From Thermoleophilia bacterium (lineage in GTDB: Bacteria > Actinomycetota > Thermoleophilia > Miltoncostaeales > Miltoncostaeaceae), in NCBI GenBank assembly GCA_009694365.1, contig SHVE01000003.1, positions 62,001 through 126,000 on the forward strand: 64,000 nt of DNA, given 5' to 3'. Below, piece by piece: positions 8,201-17,797 of this stretch. A program made the translations under genes and the position numbers. Positions within the stretch are counted from its first letter, which is position 1; every line of letters begins with the position of its first letter. The notes beneath the pieces were generated by a model. That model saw only the letters and a list, made by a program, of their open reading frames with translations, did no database searches and was not told where the DNA came from.

Positions 8201-10858
8201 ATGGGCACGGACATGATCAACAAGGTCCTTCGTTTCGGCGAGGGGCGCGGAATGAAGCAGCGCATCAAGCGCGTCGAGGCGATCAACGCACTTGAGCCGC
8301 AGATGCAGGCACTCTCCGACCAAGGACTTCGCGATCTCACCGACGCCATCCGCGGGCGGCTGGCGGATGGCGCTGATCTGGATGATGTGCTCGAGGAGAC
8401 CTTCGCGATCGTGCGCGAGGCGTCGTGGCGCACACTCGGCATGCGCCAGTACGACGTGCAGATGGTCGGTGCCATGGTGCTGAACGAGGGCCAGATCGCC
8501 GAGATGAAGACGGGGGAGGGGAAGACCCTCGCCGCGGTTCCGACGATCGTTCTCAACGCCCTCACGGGGCGCGGGGTGCATCTGGTGACGGTCAACGACT
8601 ATCTGGCCCATCGGGATGCCAACTGGATGAAGCCGATCTACGAGTCGCTCGGTCTCTCGGTGGGCGTGATCGGTTCGATGATGCCGGAGGATGAGCGTCG
8701 CAGTGCGTACGCATCCGACGTGACCTACGGCACCAACTCCGAGTTCGGGTTCGACTACCTCCGCGACAACATGGCGGTGCGGCTCGACGACTGCGTGCAA
8801 CGCGACCGTGCGTTTTGCATCGTGGACGAAGTGGACTCGATCCTCATCGACGAGGCCCGCACGCCGCTCATCATCTCGGGCGTTCCCGAGGCCGCGGCCG
8901 ACACCTACTACCGGTTCGCCCGCATCGTTCCCACCCTCAAGAAGGGTGACGACTACGAGGTGGACGAAAAGCACCGCACCGTGGCCCCGAATGAGAGCGG
9001 CGTCGACAAGGTGGAGCGTGCCCTCGGTATCGACCACCTGTACCTGGATGTGCACGGCCAACTGGTGAACCACTTCATCCAGGCGCTCAAGGCCGAGGCA
9101 CTGTTTCGCAAGGACAAGGAGTACATCATCCGCGACGGTGAGGTGATGATCGTCGACGAGTTCACGGGACGCGTACTCGAGGGTCGTCGGTATTCCGAGG
9201 GGCTGCATCAGGCGATCGAGGCGAAGGAGGGGCTCAAGATCCGCGAGGAGAACCAGACCCTCGCAACGGTCACCCTCCAAAACTACTTCCGAATGTACGA
9301 AAAGTTGGCGGGCATGACGGGCACGGCCGCCACCGAGGCCAACGAGTTCTCGAAGATCTATGAGACCGATGTGGTGAGCATCCCGACCCACCGTCCCATG
9401 ATCCGCGAGGACCACAACGATCTGATCTTCAAGACCAAGAACGCCAAGTTCAACGCGGTGGCCGAGGAGATCAAGGAGGCTCACGATCGGGGACAGCCGA
9501 TGCTGGTGGGCACGATTAGCGTCGAGGTCTCGGAGATGCTCTCGGGAATGCTCGAGCGTCGCGGGATCCCGCACACGGTGCTCAACGCCAAGCAGCACGA
9601 GCAAGAGGCCGAGACGATCGCCCGCGCCGGAGAGCGGGGCAGCGTGACGATCGCGACCAATATGGCCGGGCGTGGCGTGGACATCAAGCTGGGTGAGGGC
9701 GTGGAGGAGCTCGGTGGCCTCTACGTGCTGGGTACCGAGCGGCATGAGAGCCGCCGGATCGATAACCAGCTGCGCGGCCGTTCGGGTCGTCAGGGTGACC
9801 GGGGCTTCACCCGGTTCTACCTGTCGGCCGAGGACGACCTCATCCGGATCTTCTCGGGCGACCGGATGTACAAGATCCTCGACCGCCTCGGACCGGGTGA
9901 TGACCTGCCGCTCGATTCGAAGATGCTCACAAGGACGGTCGAGGGCGCCCAGAAGAAGGTCGAGGAATACAACTTCAACATCCGCAAACGCGTGTTGGAG
10001 TACGACGACGTGCTCAACAAGCAGCGCGAGGTCGTCTACGCCGAGCGGCGCCAGGTGCTAGAGGGGGAGGATCTCTCCGACACTGCGCGCACCTGGATCG
10101 TCGAGACCCTGGTGGACGCGGTGGACCGTTACGAGGATGAGGACGCGGCGGCGGCGGATTGGGATCTCGACGGTATGGTCGCCGAGATCGCCCAGCTGTA
10201 CCCCGTGTCGTTTAGTGCGGCGGACCTCCGCCACGACGAGCTCACCCGTGAGGAGATCTTGGATCGCATCGAAGACGATGCGATGGAGGCGTACGACCGA
10301 CGCGAGACCGATCTCGGCCCCGAGCTGGTGCGCGATCTGGAGCGCTGGGTGCTGTTGCAGATCATCGACGTGGACTGGCGCGAGCACCTTCTGAACATGG
10401 ACTACCTGCGTGAGGGCATCCACCTGCGCGCCCTAGGCCAGAAGGACCCGCTCTCGGAGTACCGGCTCGAGGGCCATCAGATGTTCGACGAGATGATGGA
10501 GAACGTGACGCGCGAGTTCGTGCGGTACATGTTCCATGTCGAGGTGGAGGCGCCGCCGGAGCCTGTGGAGGCCGCTCATCTGGATGGCGTGACCTACACG
10601 TCGCAGGAGGAGCCGTCACGTGGCTTCGCCGGCTTCGAGGCGGGGGTGCTCGAGCCCGCCGATGAGGTGGTGTTCGATGCCACCGATCCCGACCAGGGCG
10701 ACGCGGACACGGGGACCATCGACGGGGATACCGACGACCGGCCACGTCGCATCGTGGAGACGGTGGTCATCAACGATGAGGACCGCATCGGGCGGAACGA
10801 TCCGTGCTCGTGCGGATCGGGCAAGAAGTACAAGAAGTGCTGCGGCGCCGGCGTCTGA
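8201..10858 (+). CDS. secA: Preprotein translocase ATPase SecA
   Basis: Motor of the Sec pathway: it binds preproteins and pushes them through SecYEG by ATP hydrolysis. Walker A MKTGEGKT is near residue 103, Walker B/DEAD-like VDEVDSILIDEARTPLI near 208, the preprotein cross-linking domain follows, and NBD2 has IATNMAGRGVDIKLG near 485 and GRSGRQGD near 527. The C-terminus keeps the zinc-binding SEC-C motif CSCGSGKKYKKCC (last 20 residues), which binds SecB or lipids in other species. 885 residues is full length. Start ATG 8201 is preceded by TACGAT at 8159-8164, a possible -10. Confidence 0.98.
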   Translation: MGTDMINKVLRFGEGRGMKQRIKRVEAINALEPQMQALSDQGLRDLTDAIRGRLADGADLDDVLEETFAIVREASWRTLGMRQYDVQMVGAMVLNEGQIAEMKTGEGKTLAAVPTIVLNALTGRGVHLVTVNDYLAHRDANWMKPIYESLGLSVGVIGSMMPEDERRSAYASDVTYGTNSEFGFDYLRDNMAVRLDDCVQRDRAFCIVDEVDSILIDEARTPLIISGVPEAAADTYYRFARIVPTLKKGDDYEVDEKHRTVAPNESGVDKVERALGIDHLYLDVHGQLVNHFIQALKAEALFRKDKEYIIRDGEVMIVDEFTGRVLEGRRYSEGLHQAIEAKEGLKIREENQTLATVTLQNYFRMYEKLAGMTGTAATEANEFSKIYETDVVSIPTHRPMIREDHNDLIFKTKNAKFNAVAEEIKEAHDRGQPMLVGTISVEVSEMLSGMLERRGIPHTVLNAKQHEQEAETIARAGERGSVTIATNMAGRGVDIKLGEGVEELGGLYVLGTERHESRRIDNQLRGRSGRQGDRGFTRFYLSAEDDLIRIFSGDRMYKILDRLGPGDDLPLDSKMLTRTVEGAQKKVEEYNFNIRKRVLEYDDVLNKQREVVYAERRQVLEGEDLSDTARTWIVETLVDAVDRYEDEDAAAADWDLDGMVAEIAQLYPVSFSAADLRHDELTREEILDRIEDDAMEAYDRRETDLGPELVRDLERWVLLQIIDVDWREHLLNMDYLREGIHLRALGQKDPLSEYRLEGHQMFDEMMENVTREFVRYMFHVEVEAPPEPVEAAHLDGVTYTSQEEPSRGFAGFEAGVLEPADEVVFDATDPDQGDADTGTIDGDTDDRPRRIVETVVINDEDRIGRNDPCSCGSGKKYKKCCGAGV

Positions 10859-10870
10859 CGGGCGCGTGAC

Positions 10871-12046
10871 ATGACCGAACCCGAGTCACGACGCCAGGCC
10901 CAGGCCGTCGATCCCGACGCGCTGGCCCAGCAGGCCGCGCGCCTCTGCGATCGTGTCCAACTCTTGGGTGAGTACCTCGACCCGGAGGTTCTCGAGGGTC
11001 GTATCGCCGAGCTCGAGGAGTTGATGGGCGCGGGCGACTTCTGGGATGACCAGAATCGCGCGGCGAGGGTGTCCGCGGAACACTCGCGTCTCACCGGGCG
11101 TCTGTCGGAGTACGCCAGTCTGTCCACCGATGCGGCCGACCTCTCCGCGCTCACGGCCATGGCGCGGGAGGAGGAACGCCTCGGATCGCTTACTCGGGAG
11201 TTCACTACCGAGATCGTCGAGGGCTTGGGGCGTGCCGAGGCGCGCCTGTCCGTACTCGAGGAGTCACGCCTGTTCTCCGGCGAGCACGACGGCGGTGACG
11301 CCGTGGTCACCATCCAGTCAGGGGAGGGCGGCACCGACGCCCAAGACTGGGCCGAGATGCTGCTGCGTATGTACCTGCGGTGGGCCGAGACCCGAGGTCT
11401 CACCGCCGAGGTGCGTGATCGTCAGGACGGTCAGGAGGCGGGTATCAAGAGCGCGACCTTCACCCTGTCGGGACCCAGTGCGTACGGCCTGATGTCGGCC
11501 GAGCGCGGCGTGCACCGACTTGTGCGCCTCTCTCCGTTCGACTCGGCCAACCGGCGCCAGACCTCATTCGCCGCCGTGCAGGTGGCACCCCTTCTTACCG
11601 ATGCCGCCGTGGTCGAGATCGAGGACAAAGACATCCGGGTGGACACCTATCGCGCATCGGGTGCCGGCGGGCAGCATGTGAACAAGACCGACTCGGCCGT
11701 GCGCATGACCCACCTCCCCACGGGCGTGGTGGTCCAGTGCCAGAACGAACGGTCCCAGACCCAGAACCGTGCCACCGCCATGAGCATGCTCCGGTCCCGC
11801 CTTTTCGAGCTCGAACTTCAAAAGCGCGAGGAGGAGGCGGCCCGGGTACGCGGGGAGAGCATGACCATCGGGTTCGGATCCCAGATCCGCTCCTATGTCA
11901 TCCACCCCTACGCGATGGTCAAGGATCTGCGCACCGGACATGAGACCGGCAACACCCAGGCGGTCTTTGACGGGGCCCTTGACCCGTTCATGCGCGCCGA
12001 ACTGGAGCGCCGGGCCAAGGGCCTGGCAATCGTCGGCGAGGACTGA
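10871..12046 (+). CDS. prfB: Peptide chain release factor 2
   Basis: Recognises UGA and UAA and triggers hydrolysis of peptidyl-tRNA. The GGQ loop (ASGAGGQHVNKTDSAVR, about residues 261-277) and the codon-recognition tripeptide SPF (RLSPFDSANRRQTSFA, about 219-234) are intact, which separates it from RF1 (PxT). The frame is continuous from ATG 10871, so the autoregulatory +1 frameshift of enterobacterial prfB is absent. It begins 12 nt after secA and precedes ftsEX. Confidence 0.97.
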   Translation: MTEPESRRQAQAVDPDALAQQAARLCDRVQLLGEYLDPEVLEGRIAELEELMGAGDFWDDQNRAARVSAEHSRLTGRLSEYASLSTDAADLSALTAMAREEERLGSLTREFTTEIVEGLGRAEARLSVLEESRLFSGEHDGGDAVVTIQSGEGGTDAQDWAEMLLRMYLRWAETRGLTAEVRDRQDGQEAGIKSATFTLSGPSAYGLMSAERGVHRLVRLSPFDSANRRQTSFAAVQVAPLLTDAAVVEIEDKDIRVDTYRASGAGGQHVNKTDSAVRMTHLPTGVVVQCQNERSQTQNRATAMSMLRSRLFELELQKREEEAARVRGESMTIGFGSQIRSYVIHPYAMVKDLRTGHETGNTQAVFDGALDPFMRAELERRAKGLAIVGED

Positions 12047-12436
12047 CCCCGAGGCGGGAACACGGAGCCACCGGCCACGGACGAAACGTTCGGAGGGCCC
12101 CCACCACTTGGTACGTGTCAGGCACCTCACAATCGGTCTGGGCGGGGTCAGTCGGGTGGAAAGTCGCTGTTTGCGGACGTCGGTCGAGGTCCCTGATCGG
12201 GGCCACGGGAACGTTCTGGGGACCGATCGAGCACACGGGGGGCTATTCCTTGAGGTCGCGCGCGCCGGATTGCGCGTGGCGTTACGCCGCGGCAGGGGCG
12301 GGGCATCGCGTGGCGAAACCCGCACCGGTAAGGCGGATCCCGAATCGAGACCGAGTGGAGCACGGCCTGTATGGCGACGATCGACGACATTCACCACGGC
12401 ACCGAGGATGGGCGCCCCACGTTTACACTCGTAGCG
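12047..12436. other. Intergenic region between prfB and ftsE, with one dispersed-repeat copy
   Basis: About 390 bases without a recognisable gene. TACGTGTCAGGCACCTC at 12112-12128 is a diverged copy of the GGTGTCAGACACC element found elsewhere in the window. The ftsE promoter lies at the end. An in-frame ATG at 12371 would lengthen FtsE but lacks support. Confidence 0.45.
12424..12429 (+). promoter_or_regulatory. Putative -10 (TACACT) of ftsEX
   Basis: TACACT is followed by seven bases and then ATG 12437, predicting a leaderless ftsE transcript. It is one of the elements that decides the ftsE start. Confidence 0.5.
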
Positions 12437-13252
12437 ATGCCCGAGCGCCCCGAACCGGAGGACGAGGCGTTCGCGCCCATGTTCTCCGAGCCGCTCGACG
12501 ACGCCACGCGTCGCCGGGGTGACATCTTCCGCCCGGGACCCGGACCGATGGTGGAGATGCGGGATGTCGTCAAGCGTTACAGCGGAGAGGTACGCGGCCT
12601 CGACGGTGTATCCCTGTCCATTCGCACTGGTGAGTTCGTGTTCCTCGTGGGTCCGTCCGGATCGGGGAAGTCCACCTTTATCCGCTTGATCATCCGTGAA
12701 CTCCGACCGACCACGGGAACGGTCATCGTCGGTGGCCGCGACCTCGGCGAGTTGCGTCGCGGCAAGGTGCCGTACCTGCGTCGCGCAATCGGATGCGTCT
12801 TCCAAGACTTCCGCCTGCTTCCGGATCGCACCGCCGCGGAGAACGTGGCGTACGCCCTGCAGGTGACGGGCCACCCGACGAAGGAGTTACGCCGTCGCGT
12901 GCCGGAGATCCTGTCGCTGGTGGGGCTCGACGAGAAGTTCGATCGCCTTCCGCGCGAGCTGTCGGGCGGCGAGCAGCAGCGGGTGTCCATCGCTCGCGCA
13001 CTCGTGAACCATCCGCGCCTGCTCATCGCCGACGAGCCCACGGGCAACCTCGACCCGGACACGTCGCTCGGCATCATGGACTTGCTCCAGCGCATCAACC
13101 GTACGGGGACCACCGTAATCGTGGCCACGCACGACCGGGACATCGTTGATCGCATGCAAATGCGGGTCATCGCTCTCGATGAGGGTCGCGTGGTGCGCGA
13201 TGAGGAGAGCGGCGGCTACCACGAGGACGCCGGGGAGGTGAACGCATCGTGA
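12437..13252 (+). CDS. ftsE: Cell division ATP-binding protein FtsE
   Basis: ABC ATPase that with FtsX transmits energy to periplasmic cell-wall hydrolases at the septum. Walker A GPSGSGKST is near residue 73, the Q-loop CVFQDFRLL near 120, signature LSGGEQQR near 175 and Walker B LLIADEPTGNLD near 195. The start at ATG 12437 is chosen because TACACT lies seven bases upstream. This leaves a roughly 37-residue acidic N-terminal extension (MPERPEPEDEAFAP) before the ABC fold begins at MVEMRDVVKRYSG, which is unusual for FtsE. Internal ATG 12548 would give a standard-length protein. It overlaps ftsX by four bases. Confidence 0.95.
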   Translation: MPERPEPEDEAFAPMFSEPLDDATRRRGDIFRPGPGPMVEMRDVVKRYSGEVRGLDGVSLSIRTGEFVFLVGPSGSGKSTFIRLIIRELRPTTGTVIVGGRDLGELRRGKVPYLRRAIGCVFQDFRLLPDRTAAENVAYALQVTGHPTKELRRRVPEILSLVGLDEKFDRLPRELSGGEQQRVSIARALVNHPRLLIADEPTGNLDPDTSLGIMDLLQRINRTGTTVIVATHDRDIVDRMQMRVIALDEGRVVRDEESGGYHEDAGEVNAS

Positions 13253-14148
13253 TCGGCATGTTCTTCCGTGAGGCGCTGCGATCCATCCGCGCCAACGCTG
13301 CCATCTCGGTTGCCGCCACGGTCACGGCCCTCATCGCCGTGTTCATCCTCGGCGCCTTCATCCCCTCATTCATGTACGTGCGATCGGCCGTTGACTCCCA
13401 GAAGTCCAAGGTCGATGTGGACATCTACATCTCCGACGGCGCCACGGTGCGACAGGTCGATTCCCTGCGCGACAAGCTCACGGCGCTCCGCAGCGACGGC
13501 ACGGTCGCCAGGATGACCTATGTGTCGAAGGCGGATGCGCTCCGCATCATGCGCGAGCGCCTCCGTGACCCCTCGGTGCTCGATGAACTGCCATCCAACC
13601 CACTGCCAGCCAAGTTCAACGTGCACCCGACCGAGGCCGAGAACGCCGATGTGATCATCGCCGCCGTGAAGGGTCACCCGGCGCTCGATCCCACCGAGGG
13701 CATCGTGTACCCCAAGACCACCGCCGACAAGCTCCTCACCGCCGCCAAGTTCGTGCAGTGGGCCGGATTCATCCTCATCGGGATCCTGCTGCTCGCCGCC
13801 GTTCTGCTCATCGGCAACACTATCCGTCTGTCCATCTTCGCGAGGCGGCGGGAGGTGGAGGTGATGCGCTTGGTCGGCGCCACCAACTGGTTCATCAGGT
13901 GGCCCTTCATGATCGAGGGCGTCCTCTGCGGGCTGGTCGGAGCGGCGATCGCGGTCGCGATGCTCTGGGGTGTGAAAGTGGGCGTGGTGGACGCCTGGGC
14001 CGCGGGCGCGGACAGTGCGCTCACCAAGACCGATTCGGCGCCCGGGACGATCGCCTTCCCACTCCTGTCACTCATCCTCGTGGGCGCGGGCGCCGTGCTC
14101 GGGGCCGTTGGCAGCGGACTCACGCTGCGCCGCTTCCTCCGCATCTAA
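13249..14148 (+). CDS. ftsX: Cell division protein FtsX
   Basis: Integral membrane partner of FtsE. The N-terminal cytoplasmic/TM1 segment (AAISVAATVTALIAVFILGAF) is followed by a periplasmic domain of about 115 residues, then three more membrane spans (near 170-190, 220-240 and 265-285) in FtsX/MacB style, including the conserved RRREVEVMRLVGATNWFIRWPF coupling segment. Length 299 is typical for actinobacteria. GTG 13249 overlaps the ftsE stop (GTGA). Confidence 0.96.
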   Translation: MIGMFFREALRSIRANAAISVAATVTALIAVFILGAFIPSFMYVRSAVDSQKSKVDVDIYISDGATVRQVDSLRDKLTALRSDGTVARMTYVSKADALRIMRERLRDPSVLDELPSNPLPAKFNVHPTEAENADVIIAAVKGHPALDPTEGIVYPKTTADKLLTAAKFVQWAGFILIGILLLAAVLLIGNTIRLSIFARRREVEVMRLVGATNWFIRWPFMIEGVLCGLVGAAIAVAMLWGVKVGVVDAWAAGADSALTKTDSAPGTIAFPLLSLILVGAGAVLGAVGSGLTLRRFLRI

Positions 14149-14199
14149 CCCTTTCGGTCATAGGCGACGGCGTCCCCGGGTGCCGCCGCCACGACCTTC

Positions 14200-14205
14200 T
14201 ACGAT
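14200..14205 (+). promoter_or_regulatory. Putative -10 (TACGAT) of the carboxy-terminal protease gene
   Basis: TACGAT, seven bases, then GTG 14213. It predicts a separate leaderless transcript 50 nt after ftsX and supports the GTG start. Confidence 0.45.
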
Positions 14206-14212
14206 CGTGGCC

Positions 14213-15394
14213 GTGTCCGACCATCCCCGATCCCGCCGCCGTGTCGCCGCCGCCCTCGTCGTCACCCTCGCCGCCGTTGGGATCTTCGTTCTCGGGGCGT
14301 TCTTCGGGGTTCCTCTTCGGGAGTCCCTGACCGCGGGCCCGCGTGGATCGGTTCCCGACCAGGTGCTCGAGGTCATCAGCGATCGCTACCACGGTCAGGT
14401 GAATCGTGACGGGCTCGAGCGCATCGGCGCCGCGGCGATCGCGGCGTCCCTCGGTGATCCCTATACCGCGTACCTGAGTCCGGAGGAGTGGACGCGCCTT
14501 CGGCGGGCGTCGGCCGGGGCGTACACGGGCATCGGCGTACGCATTCGTCAGGAGTCCCGCGCGCTCGTGGTGAGCGAGGTCTTCCCCGGGAGCCCCGCCG
14601 CAGGGGTGGGACTTGTTGCCGGCGACCGCATCGTCGCCGTGGGCGGCGTGTCGGTTGCGAGTCGTGGTCCGCTGAACAGCCTCCACGCGGTCCTCGGTGC
14701 GCCCGGTACCTCGGTAGTGCTCACACTGGTGGGCACGGACGGCGCCACTCGTACTGTGCGCCCCGTGCGCGGAGATGTGACGGTACCGATGGTGGAGGGC
14801 CGTATCGTCACGGGTGCGCGCGGCATAAAGGTGGGCGTGATCGATCTGAATCGGTTTGAGCAGGGTGCGGGGGAGCGGGTGAGCGATCAGGCACGGGCAC
14901 TCATCGCCACGGGCGCCACGGCCGTCGTACTCGACCTGCGCGGTGATCCGGGCGGTCTGCTTGACGAGGCCGTGGCGGTGGCGAGTGTCTTCCTGGCGCC
15001 AGGGACGGTGGTGGTGAGCACCACGGGCCGTATGTCGCCCGAGCGGGTTCTCCGGGCGAACGGCGATCCGATTGCCGCCGCCGTCCCCGTGGTGGTACTG
15101 GTGGACGGTGCCAGCGCCAGCGCGTCGGAGATCGTCGCCGGTGCACTCAAGGATCACGGGCGGGCCGTCATCGTTGGCCAGCCCACGTTCGGCAAGTCGA
15201 AGGTCCAGGTGACGTATTCCACCTCCGATGGCGGCGCCGTGCGTGTGACCATCGCCACGTATCTCACTCCCAAGGGCATTGACATCGGGGCGGGAGGGGT
15301 CACTCCCGACATCCGCGCCACGGATTCTGTGGCCACCGACGAGGACGAGGCGCTTGCGATCGCCGTCTCCGCCGCCCAGAAGCAGGGCGGTTAG
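14213..15394 (+). CDS. S41 family carboxy-terminal processing peptidase
   Basis: Secreted or membrane-anchored serine protease acting on envelope proteins. There is one N-terminal membrane anchor (VAAALVVTLAAVGIFVLGAFFG, about residues 11-32), a PDZ domain (about 100-190, with GIGVRI and GSPAAGVGLVAGDRIVAVGG) and the S41 core with the nucleophile in DGASASASEIVAGALKDHG (Ser near 303) and the general-base Lys in FGKSKVQ (near 328). 393 residues is typical. It sits after ftsEX, as CtpA-like proteases and FtsEX-linked hydrolases often do. Several longer starts inside ftsX were rejected in favour of GTG 14213. Confidence 0.93.
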   Translation: MSDHPRSRRRVAAALVVTLAAVGIFVLGAFFGVPLRESLTAGPRGSVPDQVLEVISDRYHGQVNRDGLERIGAAAIAASLGDPYTAYLSPEEWTRLRRASAGAYTGIGVRIRQESRALVVSEVFPGSPAAGVGLVAGDRIVAVGGVSVASRGPLNSLHAVLGAPGTSVVLTLVGTDGATRTVRPVRGDVTVPMVEGRIVTGARGIKVGVIDLNRFEQGAGERVSDQARALIATGATAVVLDLRGDPGGLLDEAVAVASVFLAPGTVVVSTTGRMSPERVLRANGDPIAAAVPVVVLVDGASASASEIVAGALKDHGRAVIVGQPTFGKSKVQVTYSTSDGGAVRVTIATYLTPKGIDIGAGGVTPDIRATDSVATDEDEALAIAVSAAQKQGG

Positions 15395-15399
15395 ACGCC

Positions 15400-17202
15400 G
15401 TGGCGCGCGGGCGTACCGGCGCATCGTTCGTGGCTCAGTTGGTGCCCGTCGGCCGCGGCGTTGTCGCGCGGCCGGCATTCGAGATGGGTCCCGACGCGCC
15501 TCTCCTCAAGGCGCGTCGCGGGGATGCGCAGGTCGGCGACCTCGTCACCGTCCGTCTGCGGGGTGGTGGCTGTGAGGTAACGAGGGTTCACGGCCCGGGT
15601 ACCTCCGCGGGTGCTGCCATCGCGGCCCTCATGGTGCACGAGGGTCTCGGTCGTGGCTTCGGGGCGCGGGTGCGGGAGGAGGCCGACCGGGTGGCGCGCG
15701 AATCCATGGCGCCCGATGCCGATCGCCGTGACCTCCGCGACCAGCGTGTGATCACCATCGATCCCGCCGGCGCCAAGGACCACGACGATGCCATCGCCGT
15801 GGAACGCGAGGGCGAGGGCATCCACCTGTGGGTGCACATCGCCGATGTCAGCCGCTTCGTCGCGGCCGGTGGGGCCATCGACACGGAGGCCGAGCGCCGT
15901 GGCTGCTCGACGTATCTCCCCGGCACGGTTGATCCCATGCTCCCGGAGCGCCTGTCCAACGATGTGTGCTCCCTGCGCCCGAACGAGGATCGGAAGGCGC
16001 TCACGGCCCACATGCTGGTGATGCCCGATGGCGCGGTGTCGGCCGAGGGATTCCACCGGTCACTCATCCGTTCCGACCGTCGTCTCACCTACCCCGAGGT
16101 GGACGCTCTGCTCGAGGGACGCGCGGATCTGGGGGATGAGGCGATGGAGGCCGATGTGCGCCTAGCCATGGAGCTGGCCCGCGCGCTCCGTGCACGCCGT
16201 ATGCGGCGGGGCGCACTCGACATCGTTACCACCGAGCCCCGGTTCGTCTTCGACGGCCCGCGGGTGGTCGGCGTCGAACGGGAGGAGGCGACCGACGCGC
16301 ACAGCCTCATCGAGGAGTGCATGGTCGCGGCGAACGAGGCCGTGGCGCGGTTTCTCATCAGTCGCACGGTGCCCACCATCTTCCGGGTGCACGGTGACCC
16401 CGCGCAGGTGGCCATCGAGAATCTCTGGGCCCGCCTCGAGGTACTGGGCGTCGCGGTGCCGCCACTGGCCGATGGCGTGCTCACCGCCGACCAGCGGCGC
16501 GAGGCCGCCGGCGTGGCAGCGCACGCCCTGCGCATGCACTCCGAACGTATGGACCACGGCGGGACGTCGCTGTCCACCATGGTGCTGCGCGCCCTCCAGC
16601 GTGCGATCTATCGTCCTGATGAGACGGCGCACTCCGGGCTCGCGAGCCCCGCCTACCTCCACTTCACCTCACCAATCCGCCGCTACCCCGACCTCGTGGT
16701 GCACCGAGCATTGGTTCATGCTCTCGGCCTCGGTGAGCCGTTCCCCGACGTCGCCGCACTTCCCGAGGTGGCGCGTGCCGCCTCCGAGCGCGAGCGTGAC
16801 GCCACCGATCTCGAACGCCGCGCCGACCGCATGTGCCTCGCCTACCTGTTGGTCCAGACCATGGTGGGGGACAACGAGTGGGATCGCCCCCGCCCCGGCG
16901 AGGTTCAAGGTATCGGCCCCGCGGGACTGTTCATCACGTTCGACCGGGTGTTCGACGGGTTCCTGCCCTTCCGTCGTATGCACGACGATCACTACGTGGC
17001 CGACGCCACCGATGCCGAGGTGATCGGGGAGGACACCGGCCGCCGCATTCGCTTGGGCGACGTCATCAGCGTCCGTGTGCACGACGTGGAGCCCCTGCGT
17101 GGCCGCGTCACCCTCGATCCGGCCGACCGCCCGGGACCTAGTACCACCCGCGTCACGTCGCCCATGGAGGAGAGGCGTCGCAGCGGGCGCAAGCGCCGAT
17201 AG
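15400..17202 (+). CDS. rnr: Ribonuclease R/RNase II family exoribonuclease
   Basis: Degrades RNA 3' to 5', including structured RNA, and works with tmRNA-SmpB in removing non-stop mRNAs. The RNB domain has the catalytic aspartates in ITIDPAGAKDHDDAIAVE (about residues 118-135) and HFTSPIRRYPDLVVHR (about 424-439). A reduced N-terminal cold-shock region (about 1-60) and a C-terminal S1 domain (about 500-580) with a basic tail (RRRSGRKRR) are present. At 600 residues it is shorter than E. coli RNase R (about 810). It is immediately followed by smpB, consistent with a trans-translation unit. Confidence 0.93.
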   Translation: MARGRTGASFVAQLVPVGRGVVARPAFEMGPDAPLLKARRGDAQVGDLVTVRLRGGGCEVTRVHGPGTSAGAAIAALMVHEGLGRGFGARVREEADRVARESMAPDADRRDLRDQRVITIDPAGAKDHDDAIAVEREGEGIHLWVHIADVSRFVAAGGAIDTEAERRGCSTYLPGTVDPMLPERLSNDVCSLRPNEDRKALTAHMLVMPDGAVSAEGFHRSLIRSDRRLTYPEVDALLEGRADLGDEAMEADVRLAMELARALRARRMRRGALDIVTTEPRFVFDGPRVVGVEREEATDAHSLIEECMVAANEAVARFLISRTVPTIFRVHGDPAQVAIENLWARLEVLGVAVPPLADGVLTADQRREAAGVAAHALRMHSERMDHGGTSLSTMVLRALQRAIYRPDETAHSGLASPAYLHFTSPIRRYPDLVVHRALVHALGLGEPFPDVAALPEVARAASERERDATDLERRADRMCLAYLLVQTMVGDNEWDRPRPGEVQGIGPAGLFITFDRVFDGFLPFRRMHDDHYVADATDAEVIGEDTGRRIRLGDVISVRVHDVEPLRGRVTLDPADRPGPSTTRVTSPMEERRRSGRKRR

Positions 17203-17205
17203 CGG

Positions 17206-17211
17206 TACCAT
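17206..17211 (+). promoter_or_regulatory. Putative -10 (TACCAT) of smpB
   Basis: TACCAT lies nine bases before ATG 17221 and just after the rnr stop. It predicts a near-leaderless smpB transcript besides read-through from rnr. Confidence 0.45.
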
Positions 17212-17220
17212 CGCCGACCC

Positions 17221-17718
17221 ATGGGTAAGACGGCAAAGACGAAAGCGGCCACGGCTCCGCCCCGTAAGGACATCGCGCAGAACCGGAAGGCCCTGCACGA
17301 GTACGAGATCCTGGGGCGGTACGAGGCGGGTATCGCCCTCACCGGCACTGAGGTGAAGGGGCTCCGCGAGAGCGGCGCCATGATTCGTGAGGCCTACGCC
17401 CACGTGATCAACCACGAGGTATTCCTCATCGGCGCCCATATCTCCGACTACGGCCCGGCTGGCGGGCGTGGGCACGATCCGCAGCGCACGCGCCGTCTGC
17501 TCCTGCATCGCCGCGAGATCGAGAAGATCGCCGGGCAGGTGGCCGAGAAGGGCATCTCACTCATCCCCCTCCGCATGTACTGGAACGACGAGGGCCGTGC
17601 CAAGATCGAACTTGGCATCGGTCGCGGTCGTACCCAGTACGACAAGCGGATGTCCATCAAGGACAAGGAGGTCGCGCGTGAGCTCTCGCGGGCCAACGCG
17701 CGCCGTGGCCGTGGCTAG
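17221..17718 (+). CDS. smpB: SsrA-binding protein SmpB
   Basis: Binds tmRNA and delivers it to stalled ribosomes. The OB-fold core has NRKALHEYEILGRYEAGIAL (about residues 21-40), TGTEVKGLRES and AHISDYGPAGGRGHDPQRTR, and the C-terminal basic tail that mimics mRNA/anticodon is present (QYDKRMSIKDKEVARELSRA onward). 165 residues is normal. Its RNA partner is encoded 3.2 kb downstream at 20891-21257, with the lut operon lying between. Confidence 0.98.
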   Translation: MGKTAKTKAATAPPRKDIAQNRKALHEYEILGRYEAGIALTGTEVKGLRESGAMIREAYAHVINHEVFLIGAHISDYGPAGGRGHDPQRTRRLLLHRREIEKIAGQVAEKGISLIPLRMYWNDEGRAKIELGIGRGRTQYDKRMSIKDKEVARELSRANARRGRG

Positions 17719-17797
17719 ACGGCGATGCCGCGGGGCCGCCCAGTAGCCCCACCGGGCGTCCGCGCCGTGCCCTCGCCACGAACCCTCCGGCCTGCAC

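Noticed and set aside
10871..10960. Programmed +1 frameshift at the start of prfB
   Set aside because: The RF2 frame is continuous from ATG 10871; no early in-frame TGA or CTT-TGA site with a Shine-Dalgarno was found.
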